64,000 bases of DNA. Source: Hortaea werneckii (taxonomy: Eukaryota; Ascomycota; Dothideomycetes; Mycosphaerellales; Teratosphaeriaceae). The stretch lies in NCBI GenBank assembly GCA_037044905.1, contig JBAOKB010000105.1:248001-312000 (forward strand), read 5' to 3'. Within the stretch, counting starts at the first letter, position 1. Each line of letters opens with the position of its first letter. A model generated the notes under the pieces. It saw nothing but the letters and a program-made list of their open reading frames with translations. It did no database searches and had not been told where the DNA came from. The translations under genes and the position numbers were made by a program. Shown piece by piece: positions 34,260 through 45,081 of the stretch.

Positions 34260-36432
34260 TTACACATCGGAATCACCACGAACGCTGTTCGATCGAGGCG
34301 CGTCGTCCTTTCCCTTGTAAGCGGACTCGGGAATCAAGTTCATCTCGTCTTCCTTGGCGTCGAGATCTCTCCAAGTGAACCAGAAAGCGACACCACCGAC
34401 GGCGGCAATAATGGCAACAACACCTGAGAATCATGTCAGCAACTGGTTAGAATATGTAAGAAGGGCTGAAGAACATACCATAGTTCCAGATCAGGAGAGG
34501 GTCCTCAGCCAGAGGCACAAGAGCCTGACCGATAGCCGCGGAGAGAGCGTTCGAGAAGAGGTTGACACCCATAACCAAACCACGCATGTTCTCAGGCGCT
34601 TTGCTGTAAGCGAACTCAAGGGTCGAGATACTGGCACCGATTTCGGAAAAGGCAATCAAGCAGTAAGGCAGGGCCTGCACCCAGACATTGATAGGAGCCG
34701 TGCAGTCGATTGTTTCGCCGGCCTCGTTCTCCCAAGTACCCTCGTTGACGTAGTTCCTTGGGCAAGCAGACATTTTGTAGATGTAGGATTGCAACACGCA
34801 AGCGGACACCATGGCCATGGAGGCGACGAAGAAACCCATTGTGATACGCTTGAGAGGCGTGAAGTGGATGTGAGCCTTGCGGAGGCCGGGGTAAATGACG
34901 TGGTCGAAGATTGGAATGAAGACGACCAGGCTGTGAAAATCGTTAGCATTGCTAAGAAACGGATGGATCATAGCGAGCACATACGTGATCGGGTTCAGGT
35001 TGTTGATCAGATCGTTGGGAGTGCCGTTCAGCTGCAGAGTTGCAGACTGAGACGTGAGATTACCGACCATCTGGTTGTAAGCGAGCCAGTAGAGCCTAGC
35101 AATCCGTTAGCATCGCGAATCCCCGTCGGATTAGAGCAGAAAAGACTTACGGCAACCAAAAGAAGACCTTGCAAGCATTGAAACCACGCGCAACCTGGTC
35201 AACCCACTGATCGTCGATGGTGCTCATCCATTCCGGCGCAGCGCTTCCAAGACGACTCGGCTTGACCGCGTCCCAGAAGTCAGGGCGCTTGAAGTTCCTG
35301 TACGTGGTCGCCGGCGAGATAGACCAGCAACCCTTGCTGGCCAGCGAAATCAACTTCATAGACCTGGAGAGTACTGAGCCAGTAGGCGGGCTGAGCTTGT
35401 AATACTTCTTGCAGAAGATCAGGACAAACGGCGCCAGGAAGAACACAAAGGTGGGGAGGGCGTAGGCGAGCCAGAAACCAATCCGTCGCTCGGCGTAGAC
35501 CATGCCAATACCACCAGAAAGACTTCCGAGGTTGATCATAAGGTAGAAATAGAGGAAGACGCGCGAGATCGTGACGGCAGGGTCCTGGATAACGCGCTCG
35601 CCGGTCTTGAGCGTGATGACAATGGGGCGCTTTGAGGGATCTGCTCGGCCAGCAGGGGGGAGATGTTGGACTTGAAACCGCCAGTACCAATGCCGAAGAT
35701 GACGAGAGCCAGCGCGAACACACCGAGGGCAGCATTCGGGTCTGAGATGACCGAAGGAATGGCGGAGACGACGAGGATGATGTGACCGATGATCGCCGCG
35801 AGGATAGCCCACTGCACTGTCATGTAGCGACCGAGGTAGGTGTCTGCAATGTAACCGCCGACCAGAGGCATCAGGTAGGCCCAGAATTGGTTGAAGGTCT
35901 GTTGATAGCCATTAGCCAGGTTCGCTCTGAGAAAAGAGTCGCAGGCATTGACTTACTGTCAGACCAGTCGAAGCTCGCTGACCTTGGCCAAGGGCACCGG
36001 GTTGACTGCAAGCCGCTGCGCTTCCCATTACATCAATGCATTCTTGCGTGGGGTTGATCGCGCCAGTATCTGAGCCGTAGGGGCGAGGCTGCTGGATGAA
36101 GTTGACGAAGACAGCAGTAGTACCGTAGTAACTGAAACGCTCAGCGTGCGAACTGGTCAGTATTTCTGCCTCTGCAGTCGAGTGCGCTGCATGGTGCAAC
36201 TCACGAATTCGACGAAGGTGACAGTGTAGGCCTGCCATGGGATCTTTCCAGATACTCTGCGCAGCGTCCTCATCTCCTCCTCGGTGGGCTCGATTTCGTC
36301 TTCTGAGCCAATGCTGCTGACAGCCCCCTCCACGGGGTATGGCTGCTTCTCATCGCGGTAGTCATGCTTGCCGACGCTGCTTGCGCGACGAATGTCGGCA
36401 ATGCCAGCGGCATCAGCGTCACCGGCGTTCAT
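34260..36432 (-). CDS. POT/PTR2 family proton-coupled oligopeptide transporter, with an indel and an odd splice site
   Basis: This plasma-membrane transporter imports di- and tripeptides with protons. Minus-strand exons are 36432-36205, about 36145-35957, 35898-35151, 35095-34985, 34930-34479 and 34423-34260; about 630 residues. A long acidic cytoplasmic N-terminus precedes the first helix with the ExxER proton motif (VEF|AERFSYYGT). It continues with MPLVGGYIADTYLGRYMTVQ, FGIGTGGFKSNISPLLAEQ and the PTR2 signature FYLMINLGSLSG. Later parts include FIPIFDHVIYPGLRK and the helices up to AFWFTWRDLDAKEDE. One A is missing from an AAA run at 35631-35633 (EQIPQ then KRPIVITLKTGERV). Keeping ExxER exact at the first junction requires an intron ending in AC instead of AG; the nearest AG (36153) leaves the frame broken. 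Confidence 0.9.
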
Positions 36433-37692
36433 TTTGAAGCCGAGTGAGCGTGGGAAGGATTAGGGAAAAGGTGATGCGTGACCACAGTGTGGTGCAGCTG
36501 AACGGAATCGAGGCGGTCGACGTGGTGTTACAATGTTAGAAAGAGAGTAAAGGCAACATTTAAGAAAGGGCGGGAGCAGCAAGTCATATGTACACCCACG
36601 CGCATGACAGACTGACAGTTAGTCAAACGAGTAGTCTATTCACTACTCTCGACGCTCTCCGCAACCTTGATAGGAAGCACCGCACGCGATGTGCGCGAGA
36701 GCCAATGATCCCACCAAAGACCTACCGTAGCCTCGGAAGCGAACATGGCGAACCAATCTCGGCCATGCAGACTAACAATTGCAGAGATATCAACACGCCG
36801 CGCCGGGACCACAGCACCGTCTTAGTCTGCACCGGTGCAACCGTAGCATTCCTTCTAAAGCTTCGAAAACTTGCGGGGAGCATAGCGATGATAAATGCCA
36901 AGCCGCACTCGAGGTTACAGTGTCAGTATGTCTCCCTCCAGGGTCCTGATAAGAGGGCGGGTTCCGATGGAGGAGTGCCTGTGGTAGGCAAACCCGCCGG
37001 CAGTGAACCCTTTCGGACATGGGCGAGCACCCAGAGTCCCAGCCCAAAGGAGGCGAGGGAGGGGGGGAATTTACCCTGGGCCAAGCCAGATCTAATTCGT
37101 TCCGGGAAGGTCGAAAGATAGCAGGCCTTGGCCGCGCTTGACTACGGTCTGGGCAAATCTTGAGCCGCCCTGTGCGTCCCTAGGGTGGAAGCCGTTATTC
37201 GAACTACAGGAACAGACTCTGTGCGTAGACCGAGAAGCTCATGAATTTTGGTCTTGGGGGTGCATTAAGCCGCCCTGATCTCTTAAGTAATGCAAGCGGG
37301 GAAGCTGGACATGACTACATAGTATGGACAACCATGTGGCACAGTGCGATATGACTACGATACCTACAGTAGGTCATCCAGCGGGTCGCAAGTGGCAGGA
37401 GTTAAGACGATCCAGGGCACTAACTCAGACTTGCTTGTTGCGCTTGTGCTGATTGGCACGGTTATTGGACGGCTAGAGCGGGTATAGTACCTTGCACAAC
37501 TACCTAGGTACACCCAAAACTACAATTATTCCGTCTGCTGTATTTGTCCCACGCGATAGATAGGAGCCCAGTGCAGTAGACTGATAGCCCTGTCCGCCAC
37601 CACCACGATCGTTGGTAATTCGGAAGATCTTGCATTGAGGCACAGGCTCGATCACTTTGACCTGTTCGCTCCCTCTACCCGCCCAAACCAAA
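36433..37692. other. divergent spacer between the peptide transporter and SDR genes
   Basis: No gene is supported. A plus-strand frame at 36588-37121 (177 codons, ATG start) has no domain, an unusual composition and no intron, so I leave it out. TACCTAGGTA lies at 37501-37510, 183 bp before the SDR start codon. Confidence 0.4.
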
Positions 37693-38435
37693 ATGAACGT
37701 ACTTATCACGGGTGCGAGTCGCGGCATTGGGCGCGCAGCTGCACGTCTTGCGGGCGCACGAGGCTGGAACGTAGGAGTGAATTATGCTAACAATGCCGAG
37801 GCCGCCGAGGCCACGGTACGAGACGTGAAGCAGGCTGGAGGGCGCGCGGTGGCGATTCAAGCCGACGTGACTCAAGAGGCACAGGTCGTGCACATGTTTC
37901 AGCGGATGGAACAGGAATTCGGCAGCATTCACGGGGTCGTCGTCAACGCCGGCATCGTGGCACCGTCCTCCACCCTAGCCGACATGTCGGTGGACCGGCT
38001 GCGGCGTGTGTTCGACACCAACGTCCTCGGGTCGTACTTGTGTGCACGCGAGGCTGCGCGGAGACTGCCGGCTGCCTCTTCCAGGATCGATCTACGAGCA
38101 TCGTTATCGTGTCCTCTGCAGCAGCTCGCCTGGGCTCACCGAACGAGTATGTGGACTACGCCGGCTCCAAAGGTGCCATGGACACACTTGCAACTGGACT
38201 GGCGAAAGAGCTCGGTCCATCGTTCGTGCGGGTGAACGCTGTCCGACCGGGAATAATCGACACCGATATTCATGCATCGGCAGGCGACCCGGAGCGTCTG
38301 CAGCGACTTGGCAATCAGACGCCTTTACGACGTGCCGGAAGCGCAGAGGAGACGGCTGAGGCCATAATCTGGCTCTTATCTCCTGCCTCGAGTTACGTGA
38401 CAGGCACTCACATAGATGTTACTGGAGGTCGATGA
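37693..38435 (+). CDS. short-chain dehydrogenase/reductase (3-oxoacyl-ACP reductase-like), with one indel
   Basis: This is a classical SDR, NAD(P)H-dependent; the natural substrate is unknown. About 247 residues without introns. Motifs in order: TGASRGIGRA (dinucleotide-binding TGxxxGxG), the ADV turn (IQADVTQEA), the NAG motif (VVVNAGIV), the catalytic Ser in SIVIVSSAAARLG, the YxxxK pair in YVDYAGSKGA, then VNAVRPGIIDTDIH and the C-terminal SSYVTGTHIDVTGGR. One base is missing at about 38085-38092, so that the frame passes from AASSRID to STSIVIVSS. The downstream half is fully conserved. ATG 37693 follows a Lys-rich start context AAAATG. It resembles FabG-type enzymes; membership of a biosynthetic cluster is not supported by its neighbours. 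Confidence 0.88.
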
Positions 38436-39156
38436 TAGCGAAGCGAAGCATACCCGCTCCGACTCCTACAGCTATCTCTGCGATCTACTGTTCCCACAAA
38501 AGACAAACCCTTTTAAATCCATTTCGTATCTCCTGTTGATTCCGGTTAAAAACTTTCTAGGGTCCTTTGTGTGCCTGCAGGAGTGATCTTCAGGCTATGT
38601 AGAGAAGGCGAGTAATGGGACAGGGAGCGTCACGTTGCATCAAAAGTTGGAACCCACATTCCAAGGACTTGCCATCTACTTGCTGTAGCCCTTAGCAGCT
38701 TCTCGCCGACCATGCCTCTACAGCGTGCCTTGTTGGTATGTGCTCAACTGCCAAGTGATCGAGAGGCGTTTCCAAGGCATCCTTATGCACCAGTACGCTT
38801 GGAATTGGTTTTGACAGTAAAATTGTGTGATACCGGCTCATATGGAGCCCATACAACCGCATACATAGACGGCCGCTTTGTATGGAAATGTGTTGCGGTC
38901 CAATACCGCTTTAAAGCCAGTCTAGTCTCGTTGTCAAAACGAACAACGCAGCAGTCATCTGTACTCCAAAGGAAAGATTCCTCACTTTGTAGAATACCCC
39001 GTCAGCAACAAAGCGCCAAGACAACGTCGACTCCACAAGACTCGACCATCGAATGATACTCGTAAGTCATCTACATCTTCAAATCTGCATATCCTGGCAT
39101 CCACATGTACACAACAGAGAGGTCCCCAAAAGCAACCAAGCAAAACAAAAGATTTA
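38436..39156. other. convergent spacer between SDR and SPT10-like genes
   Basis: Two 3' ends meet. No gene is seen; the 114-codon plus-strand frame at 38712 has no recognisable product. Confidence 0.4.
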
Positions 39157-41200
39157 TCACCCGGTCTGCTGCCGATCCCTCAACATCCTCTGATAATTCT
39201 CATGCTCGCTCAACATCTCCGCCTCGAGTTCCTGCTGAAGCCGCTTATCCATCATATCCTCATCCATAACGTCGCTCGTCGCGCTGAGATCATGGTTGCT
39301 GGCGGAGGCATGCATGTCATTGTGTTGTGAGGCGAGACTAGTGTCATCATTGCTAGGGAGGATCCCATGCATGGATGAGGAAGGCGTAGAGTCCTTAGCA
39401 GTACCACTGCCGCCGCCGCCAGCGAGATGATCTGGTAGTTGGATACCCATTGAAGAAGATTGGAGCTCGTTCATGGACATGTTGTTGGCGGTGCCACCCA
39501 TTTCATCATCTGCGTTGAAGGAATTGGAGCCCACTTGGCCGGTGGCCATGGCGTCGAGCGGAGCCTGGCTGTTCTGAGATGGTGTCTGCTGATTCCAGGC
39601 TTGTTGTATGTTCTGCATCATGATCTGCGGATCGACGGGCATGTCTGAGTATTCGCCGAACTGCATCGTGTGCAGCTGAAGCCATCTGGTGATGAGCGTG
39701 AGGATTTTGACGATAATACTGTTGTTGCTGGTTGCTGCTGCTGATGGTGGGTGAATTGCTGCTGGCGTTCGTACGGGCTTTGTGGGAAAGAAGGATGCGT
39801 ATTGGTATGATGACTGGAGTCCGCTAAATTCGCATGCTGGTTGCCTGGTATGATTGTTCGACGCTCCGGCGATTGCTTGAGCGAACGTTTCGCGGTGCTC
39901 TACTTCAATCTGTTGCGGATATTCGTCCCCCTCATAAGGCCTGTCTCCCGCCTCATAGTTAGGGATTTGCATCGAGGGCACTACGTCTGCCTTTGCTGGT
40001 GTGCCTGCGCCACTATCTGGCCCAGCACTTGCTGTCCACCAGGCCGACTGGAACTCCGGGCCAGAGGAGCACCAGGCTCCTTGACCACCCTACGTGAGCT
40101 CACAGGCAGGCTTTGCTTCGGCTGGTTTTCCTTGCACTCTTCGCAATTTCTAATCGCTGCACTTACCGTCTCTTTGATTCGGACCCAGTGGAATTTCTCC
40201 GCAATTGCGGCTGTGGTTTTGTTGATACCGCCGTGCGTGGCGTTGTGTATATTTCGAGCAATTTCGTACTGCTTATGAGGATCCGAGATGACCTCTTTGC
40301 CCTTGAGCATAAGCTTGTCATCTTGGCCGTCTTCACGGCCGGCATTGGGGTTGTTAGGATCAGCCGGTACCAGTCGATAGTGCGTCGCCGCGCTTCGCAA
40401 GCGGGACTTCTCCGCGCGGTCAGAGCCAGCAGGGTATGTGCCAGTTTCAGATAGAACCGGATCTTGTCGAAACGCTCTTCAGAAACATAATCGTCCGCTT
40501 CACCGCCTAATTCGCGGCCGAAGATGATGGCGTCGACAAATTGATCCGGGTACGACTTGAGGTTCCCGCAGCCTTTGACCCTACCTATGCGCTTGAAGCC
40601 TAGAGCATCCCATATCTTCAAGCTCGCCACGTTGGTTTCATACACCAGATTGAAGACCGAGTACGTATAGCCCAGCTTCGGAGCCCACTCCAGATACCCC
40701 TCTCCCATGAGACGGCCTACACCTTTGTTCCGCGCAACATCGGACACCAAAAATCCGCCATTGCACACGTGACTGCTCCGTCCAGGATAATTCGGCTTCA
40801 CGTAGAAGCTGCCTAAGCACTCCTTGCTCCAGTCTACGTCCTGGGCCTCCATAGTATGCAGTTCCTCTATGCTCCCTATGTCGCCCAGCACCATGACCGC
40901 GCCAAAGTTCGCAAACCAATAGGGCCCAAAGCTGGACAGCGGCATAGGATCGGTCATGGGGTAAGTATCACCCTTTTCGATCTCGCGGTTCAGCAGCTCG
41001 CAGAGGAAGGCAGTGAGTCGGTGCGGGGCCTGCTGGGGACTACTGAACGGGACAAGGGTGGCAATAGTGGCGCGATCGCGGAGAGTCACCTGGCGAAGGG
41101 CAATGTCGGATGGGAGAGGTCCGTAGGGGGTGGGGAAGGGAGAGTTGCCAGAGACGCGGTATATGGTGGGTGATGACGGGTCATCGAGCATGGCGGGCAT
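39157..41200 (-). CDS. SPT10-like GNAT acetyltransferase with H2C2 zinc finger, with two indels
   Basis: Yeast Spt10 binds upstream elements of histone genes and activates them; its parts are a GNAT acetyltransferase domain followed by an integrase-like H2C2 zinc finger. Both are here in that order. About 681 residues, no introns. GNAT region about residues 30-260 (GGFLVSDVARNKGVGRLMGE is the acetyl-CoA loop, followed by NVASLKIWDALGFKRIGRVK). The zinc finger has the His pair in RNIHNATHGGINKTTAAIAE and the Cys pair in IRNCEECKENQ. A long Ser/Asn/Gln-rich tail follows and ends in a short coiled coil (QQELEAEMLSEHENYQRMLR). Two bases are missing: one A in AAA at 40445-40447 (RFYLK then TGTYPAGSDRAEKS), and one at about 40030-40037. 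An SPT10 function is inferred from architecture. Confidence 0.85.
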
Positions 41201-41798
41201 GGCGGGCGCGGTGGGCGGCCGTAAAGAGGCGCCAAAGATCCCTGAGCAAGAGTCTACATGGAGTCAGCGACGATAAAGGGACTACATGTGCGCCGTCACG
41301 TGAAGATCAATGAGGAGGTGTCATGAATGCAGGATGCGAAGGTGCTGGCCGCGGGGGCGCGCGCGCGCGCATCAGGCTCTGCGTGGTTACAGCCGGTCCG
41401 AGTTTGCCATGAGAGCCACCTGAACCATTTGACTCGACGCCGATGATAACGTGCACATGGACGGCATGAGACGACATGGGAAGTTGACGTACCTGAGCTG
41501 ATGTGCTGTGATATGACTGAATAAACCCGCAGCCGTGACAAGGACATCAGGAAGCACGTCTGTCAGCCCTACAGCGGTTCCGTCTCTCCATCTATGGCCC
41601 GTGCTTTCTCCGACCTACTGACACGCCATTCTGGCCTTACATTTGCTAACGGTCCGAAGAGACACGACTGACTTAAAAGCCATAGAGAGGTAGTCTACAT
41701 AGCAATACATGCTCTACCAGCGTTAGAAAAATTAGCCTAGATTAATAAACTAACGGCTAGCCCCTCCCTCTTCTGCTTCTGCCAATACAGACGTCAAC
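41201..41798. other. intergenic region between SPT10-like and NUP42
   Basis: Holds the SPT10-like promoter (minus strand) and the NUP42 3' end. An alternating CG tract of 14 bases lies at 41357-41370. No gene is seen. Confidence 0.4.
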
Positions 41799-43992
41799 CT
41801 ACAAATCCCATCTAATCCACTCCCTCTTCGGAGGAATCTCTGGCATCAATCCATCCTTGAAAGTCCCCGTCTCATTCACATAGTCATAGATCCCCTTCAA
41901 CACCGCCCCAAGCTCTCCCGCATACTTTTCTGGAGGCGCTTCCGCGTACGGATTTGGATTCTGCGGCGGGCCGTCTGGATGCCATATCCGCTCTGCTTTG
42001 CCGGTCTGCGGGTTCTGGATGGTAGGGTGATTCTGCTCGTCATATAGTACCTGCTGGCCTTTCCAGGTTTGAAGCGATCCGGTACCTGTGCGAGTCGTGT
42101 AGTGTGATGTTGCTGCCGGCCCAGTTGTGAACGCGCCGTTCGTTTGAGGCGGGCCTGCGGCTGGTGCGGAGGCTGTAGGCTGTGGAGTTGCACCAAAGGG
42201 GGCAGATGCCTGTGCGGGAGGCGCAGCAGGCTGTGATGTCTGACCAAACCCAGATCCGAATGCGCTCCCACCGGCCCCAGGTTGCGAAGGTTGTCCAAAC
42301 CCACTGCCAGGCTGAGTTGGCTGGCCAAACGTTGCTGTGCTAGCGGGCTTGCTTCCGAACGGATTGTTGCCGGCTTGCGCACCGCCGAATGCAAAGCTCG
42401 AGCCTTGTTGCCCTGCGGCTTGGGCGAATGGATTACTCGGCTGCTGTGCAGGGGGCTGCGCTGCATTTCCAAAACCAGAACTCTGGCCCGCAGCGGCAGC
42501 GAAGCCGCTTGACTGCCCGGCTGCATTTGCAAAAGGGCTCTGTTGTTGCTGTTGCGGCTGCTGTGCCCCACCGAACGGTTGGGACGGCTGGCCAAAAGCC
42601 GCTGGCTTTGCCGCCTGTCCAAAACCGGCTGACCCAAAAGCTGGCTGATTCGGCTGACCTCCAAAAGGTGATGGTTTGCTTGCACCTAGAGAAGACGCCT
42701 GACCAAAGGCGCTTCCTCCGCCACCGAGAGTCGAAGGAGCGCCGAATGAGGAGCCACTGCCAGCCTGCTGCCCAAATGGCGAAGGTTTTCCGCCAAGCGC
42801 AGATGGTTGACCGAAGCCGCCGCCTCCACCACCACCTGGCTGACTAGGCTGGCCGAAAGCTGAACCGCCGCCACTAACACTACCTAGCTGGCTAGGCTGT
42901 CCAAACGCTGAACTGCCGCTGCTACCACCACCTGGCTGACTAGGCTGGCCAAATGACGATCCTGATCCACCGCCAAAGCCTGACGGCCGAGACCCAAACG
43001 TTGAGCTGGGACCAGTTGGGGGTGTTGGTTGTCCAAAACCGCTTTGCTGTGAGCGAAAAGGCTGGTTGCTCTTCACGACGTGATCGAGTCTGTTTGGGTG
43101 CTGACGCTCGCCCTCGATAACGTATTTTATTGCGCCATCAAGGTCGCTGAGGATGGCTTGTACCTGCTGGTTCGCCTGGTTGACTGCATTCGTCTCATTG
43201 TTTGCCTGAAGGCGTCAAAGTCAGCTCCAAGATGCTCGTACATCCATGCGCCCCGCCGTCTTGATAGCTTCATATATCCATGATGAGGTGACCTACATAT
43301 TCTCCAACCATGCCTGCAGCCACAGCCTGATGGTAAAGCACCCTGCATTCTTCGGGACTTTGCTCTATGGCGCCTTCGAGTAATTGTCTTGGTGCATCTC
43401 GTCCAGGACCGTAGCATGACAGAGGCCAGTTTGGCCTCTCGCCGTCACCGCCGCTTGTGAGGTCTGCGCGTATGTGGTCCGCATTCAAATGGTAAGGAGC
43501 TGGCTGGTCCCGTCCTCCTTGCTGGCCGGGTCTGTCTGCAGGTGGAAGATGAGAGTTAGTGATGGACCAATATGCTTCTCGAAAGGCCATGTCGTTAGTG
43601 GTGGATGTCACGGGAACACTGGGTTTGTGTTGACTGAGATCAATTGGCAGGCAGGTAAAGTGTGGTCTCGCACATCCGGGCAAAATTTACGCGACCAGAA
43701 CAGGGCATGGCGAATTCGACGTTGCCTGATCCTGGCAGATTGAAACAAGTGAAGTGAGGTCACGTACATCTATCTCCGCCGCCACCAAAGCCTCCCGATC
43801 TGCCTCTTCCGGGTCCACCTTGGTTTGATAGTGCGGCAAATCGATTGCCTTGGTTGTTGTCGCGAGGATGCTCATTCTTGCAATTATCTGTGTAATAAGC
43901 GAAAATCAGCAACTGCAACTGTGGAATAGATGAGGCTGTTCATTACCTCCGAACTTGCAACGACCTTGCAGGAAGAAATGGCAGATAGTCAT
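41799..43992 (-). CDS. NUP42: CCCH zinc-finger FG nucleoporin NUP42
   Basis: NUP42 sits on the cytoplasmic face of the nuclear pore and helps mRNA export through Gle1 and Dbp5. Minus-strand exons are 43992-43947, 43887-43768, 43535-43297 and 43205-41799; 603 residues. The N-terminus is a CCCH finger split by an intron: MTICHFFLQGRCKFGDNCKN followed by EH. A conserved helical segment follows (PYHLNADHIRADL, WPLSCYGPGRDAPRQLLEG, AILSDLDGAIKYVIEGERQH). Then comes a Gly/Gln/Ser-rich region of about 270 residues carrying many FG and GFG/AFG repeats, and finally the Gle1-binding tail ending in MPEIPPKREWIRWDL. The third exon junction needs a 232-nt intron, much longer than its neighbours. The frame is intact when it is removed; a shorter intron ending at 43732 would create a stop codon. 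Confidence 0.9.
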
Positions 43993-44673
43993 GACGGATG
44001 TATTGACAAGTGACAGTGGTGGTTCAATTCTCCGATCATGTCATCTTCCGGCCACTTCTAGCTATGCCCGAGGGCGTTCAAGATACGTAGACAAAGCGGC
44101 AGTCTGATGCTTTCCCGTCCAAGTTGCAATGTTTGGAAGTACGCCCGCAGCGGCAGACTCGCTTGGCTTCCCAGTCGTGCTCCGGCAGTGAATGCTGCGG
44201 GACCTACACGATGTCCGCGCCAAACGCCATGCTAAGGTACAGTATGCCGCCCTTTTCCTGTTGTAAGCGCAATATGATGCGTTTTCGCTGCGTCCCCGAT
44301 TCACCCGTGCCAACTGCAGCGGACAGACGCGTGAGGCGCGGTGAAGGTTTTGGCTGGCGTCGCGTCGGCTCCGCAGATGAAGGGAAGGCCCGCTGATTAG
44401 CTGCTGCACGCCCAGTTGAGTTGAGCATCCTGACTTCGCTCCTACAGGAAGAAACTCCATATGCGCCGACCCTTCACACTCAAGCAAGGGAGGAGACTCG
44501 CGCGGGACGGCGCAGGAGACATTGGACGATCTCGAAATTGAATCTCAGCACAGAGCACAGTCTACCACCAATGCCGGCGTTTTGACATCAGCGCATCAGG
44601 GAGGCAGCAGCGCAAGATAGCGTCAATTCGCCCAGTCCTCACACGGATATGAACGAGCTACACGACGTCTTCT
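43993..44673. promoter_or_regulatory. divergent spacer between NUP42 and the small membrane protein gene
   Basis: Both neighbours are transcribed away from this 681-bp interval, so it holds both promoters. Overlapping frames on both strands (62-141 codons) have no recognisable product. Confidence 0.4.
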
Positions 44674-45062
44674 ATGCACCCCGTCTCGGCACTCACGTTT
44701 GGAATCTTCCTAGCTGGCTACATCACCGCGCGCTGGGATCTGGTAACACGGCTGTATGAGCTGGCCATCTTTGCATGGGACCACGGTGTCATTGTAAGAG
44801 AACCTACACACGGACAGACATGGTGGGCACTAACGGTTGAGCGCTTCCGCAGACCCGCGCAGCAAAAGGCTTCACGGTCCTGTCCATATTCTTCATCCTG
44901 CTTCTTGTTCCCATCGAGCGCATTGCGGCAAGGGAGGCGGCATACGTCAGTACCAATACTTCCAAGGAATACAGCATTGAGTCTGACGACTCGCAGAACC
45001 CGCAGCCACTCGAGGGAGGCATTTCCGCCCGCGAACAATTGAGACGGAGAGGGTCGTTCTGA
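44674..45062 (+). CDS. small membrane protein of unknown function, directly upstream of GPI1
   Basis: I do not recognise a named family. Exons are 44674-44793 and 44853-45062, with a 59-nt GT-AG intron in phase 0; 109 residues. Two hydrophobic stretches are visible: residues about 4-17 (VSALTFGIFLAGYI) and about 47-60 (TVLSIFFILLLVPI), separated by a short amphipathic loop (RWDLVTRLYELAIFAWDHGV). A hydrophilic, acidic then Arg-rich tail follows and ends in REQLRRRGSF. Splicing turns an unremarkable frame into a coherent two-helix membrane protein, which is the main evidence that it is real. Its stop codon lies only 19 bp before the GPI1 start codon on the same strand. That spacing suggests a shared transcript and perhaps a shared ER-membrane task, but no motif proves this. 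Confidence 0.75.
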
Positions 45063-45081
45063 GATCTGCCGTAATGGGATT

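Noticed and set aside
36588..37121. Plus-strand ATG frame of 177 codons between the POT and SDR genes
   Set aside because: No recognisable motif, patchy composition and no conserved features; treated as chance.
31166..38435. Tannase, peptide transporter and SDR considered as a catabolic or secondary-metabolism cluster
   Set aside because: No backbone enzyme, no cluster regulator and no shared pathway; adjacency alone is not evidence.
39157..41200. H2C2 zinc-finger part considered as a retrotransposon integrase
   Set aside because: It is fused in the right order to a GNAT domain as in SPT10, and no integrase core or reverse transcriptase follows.
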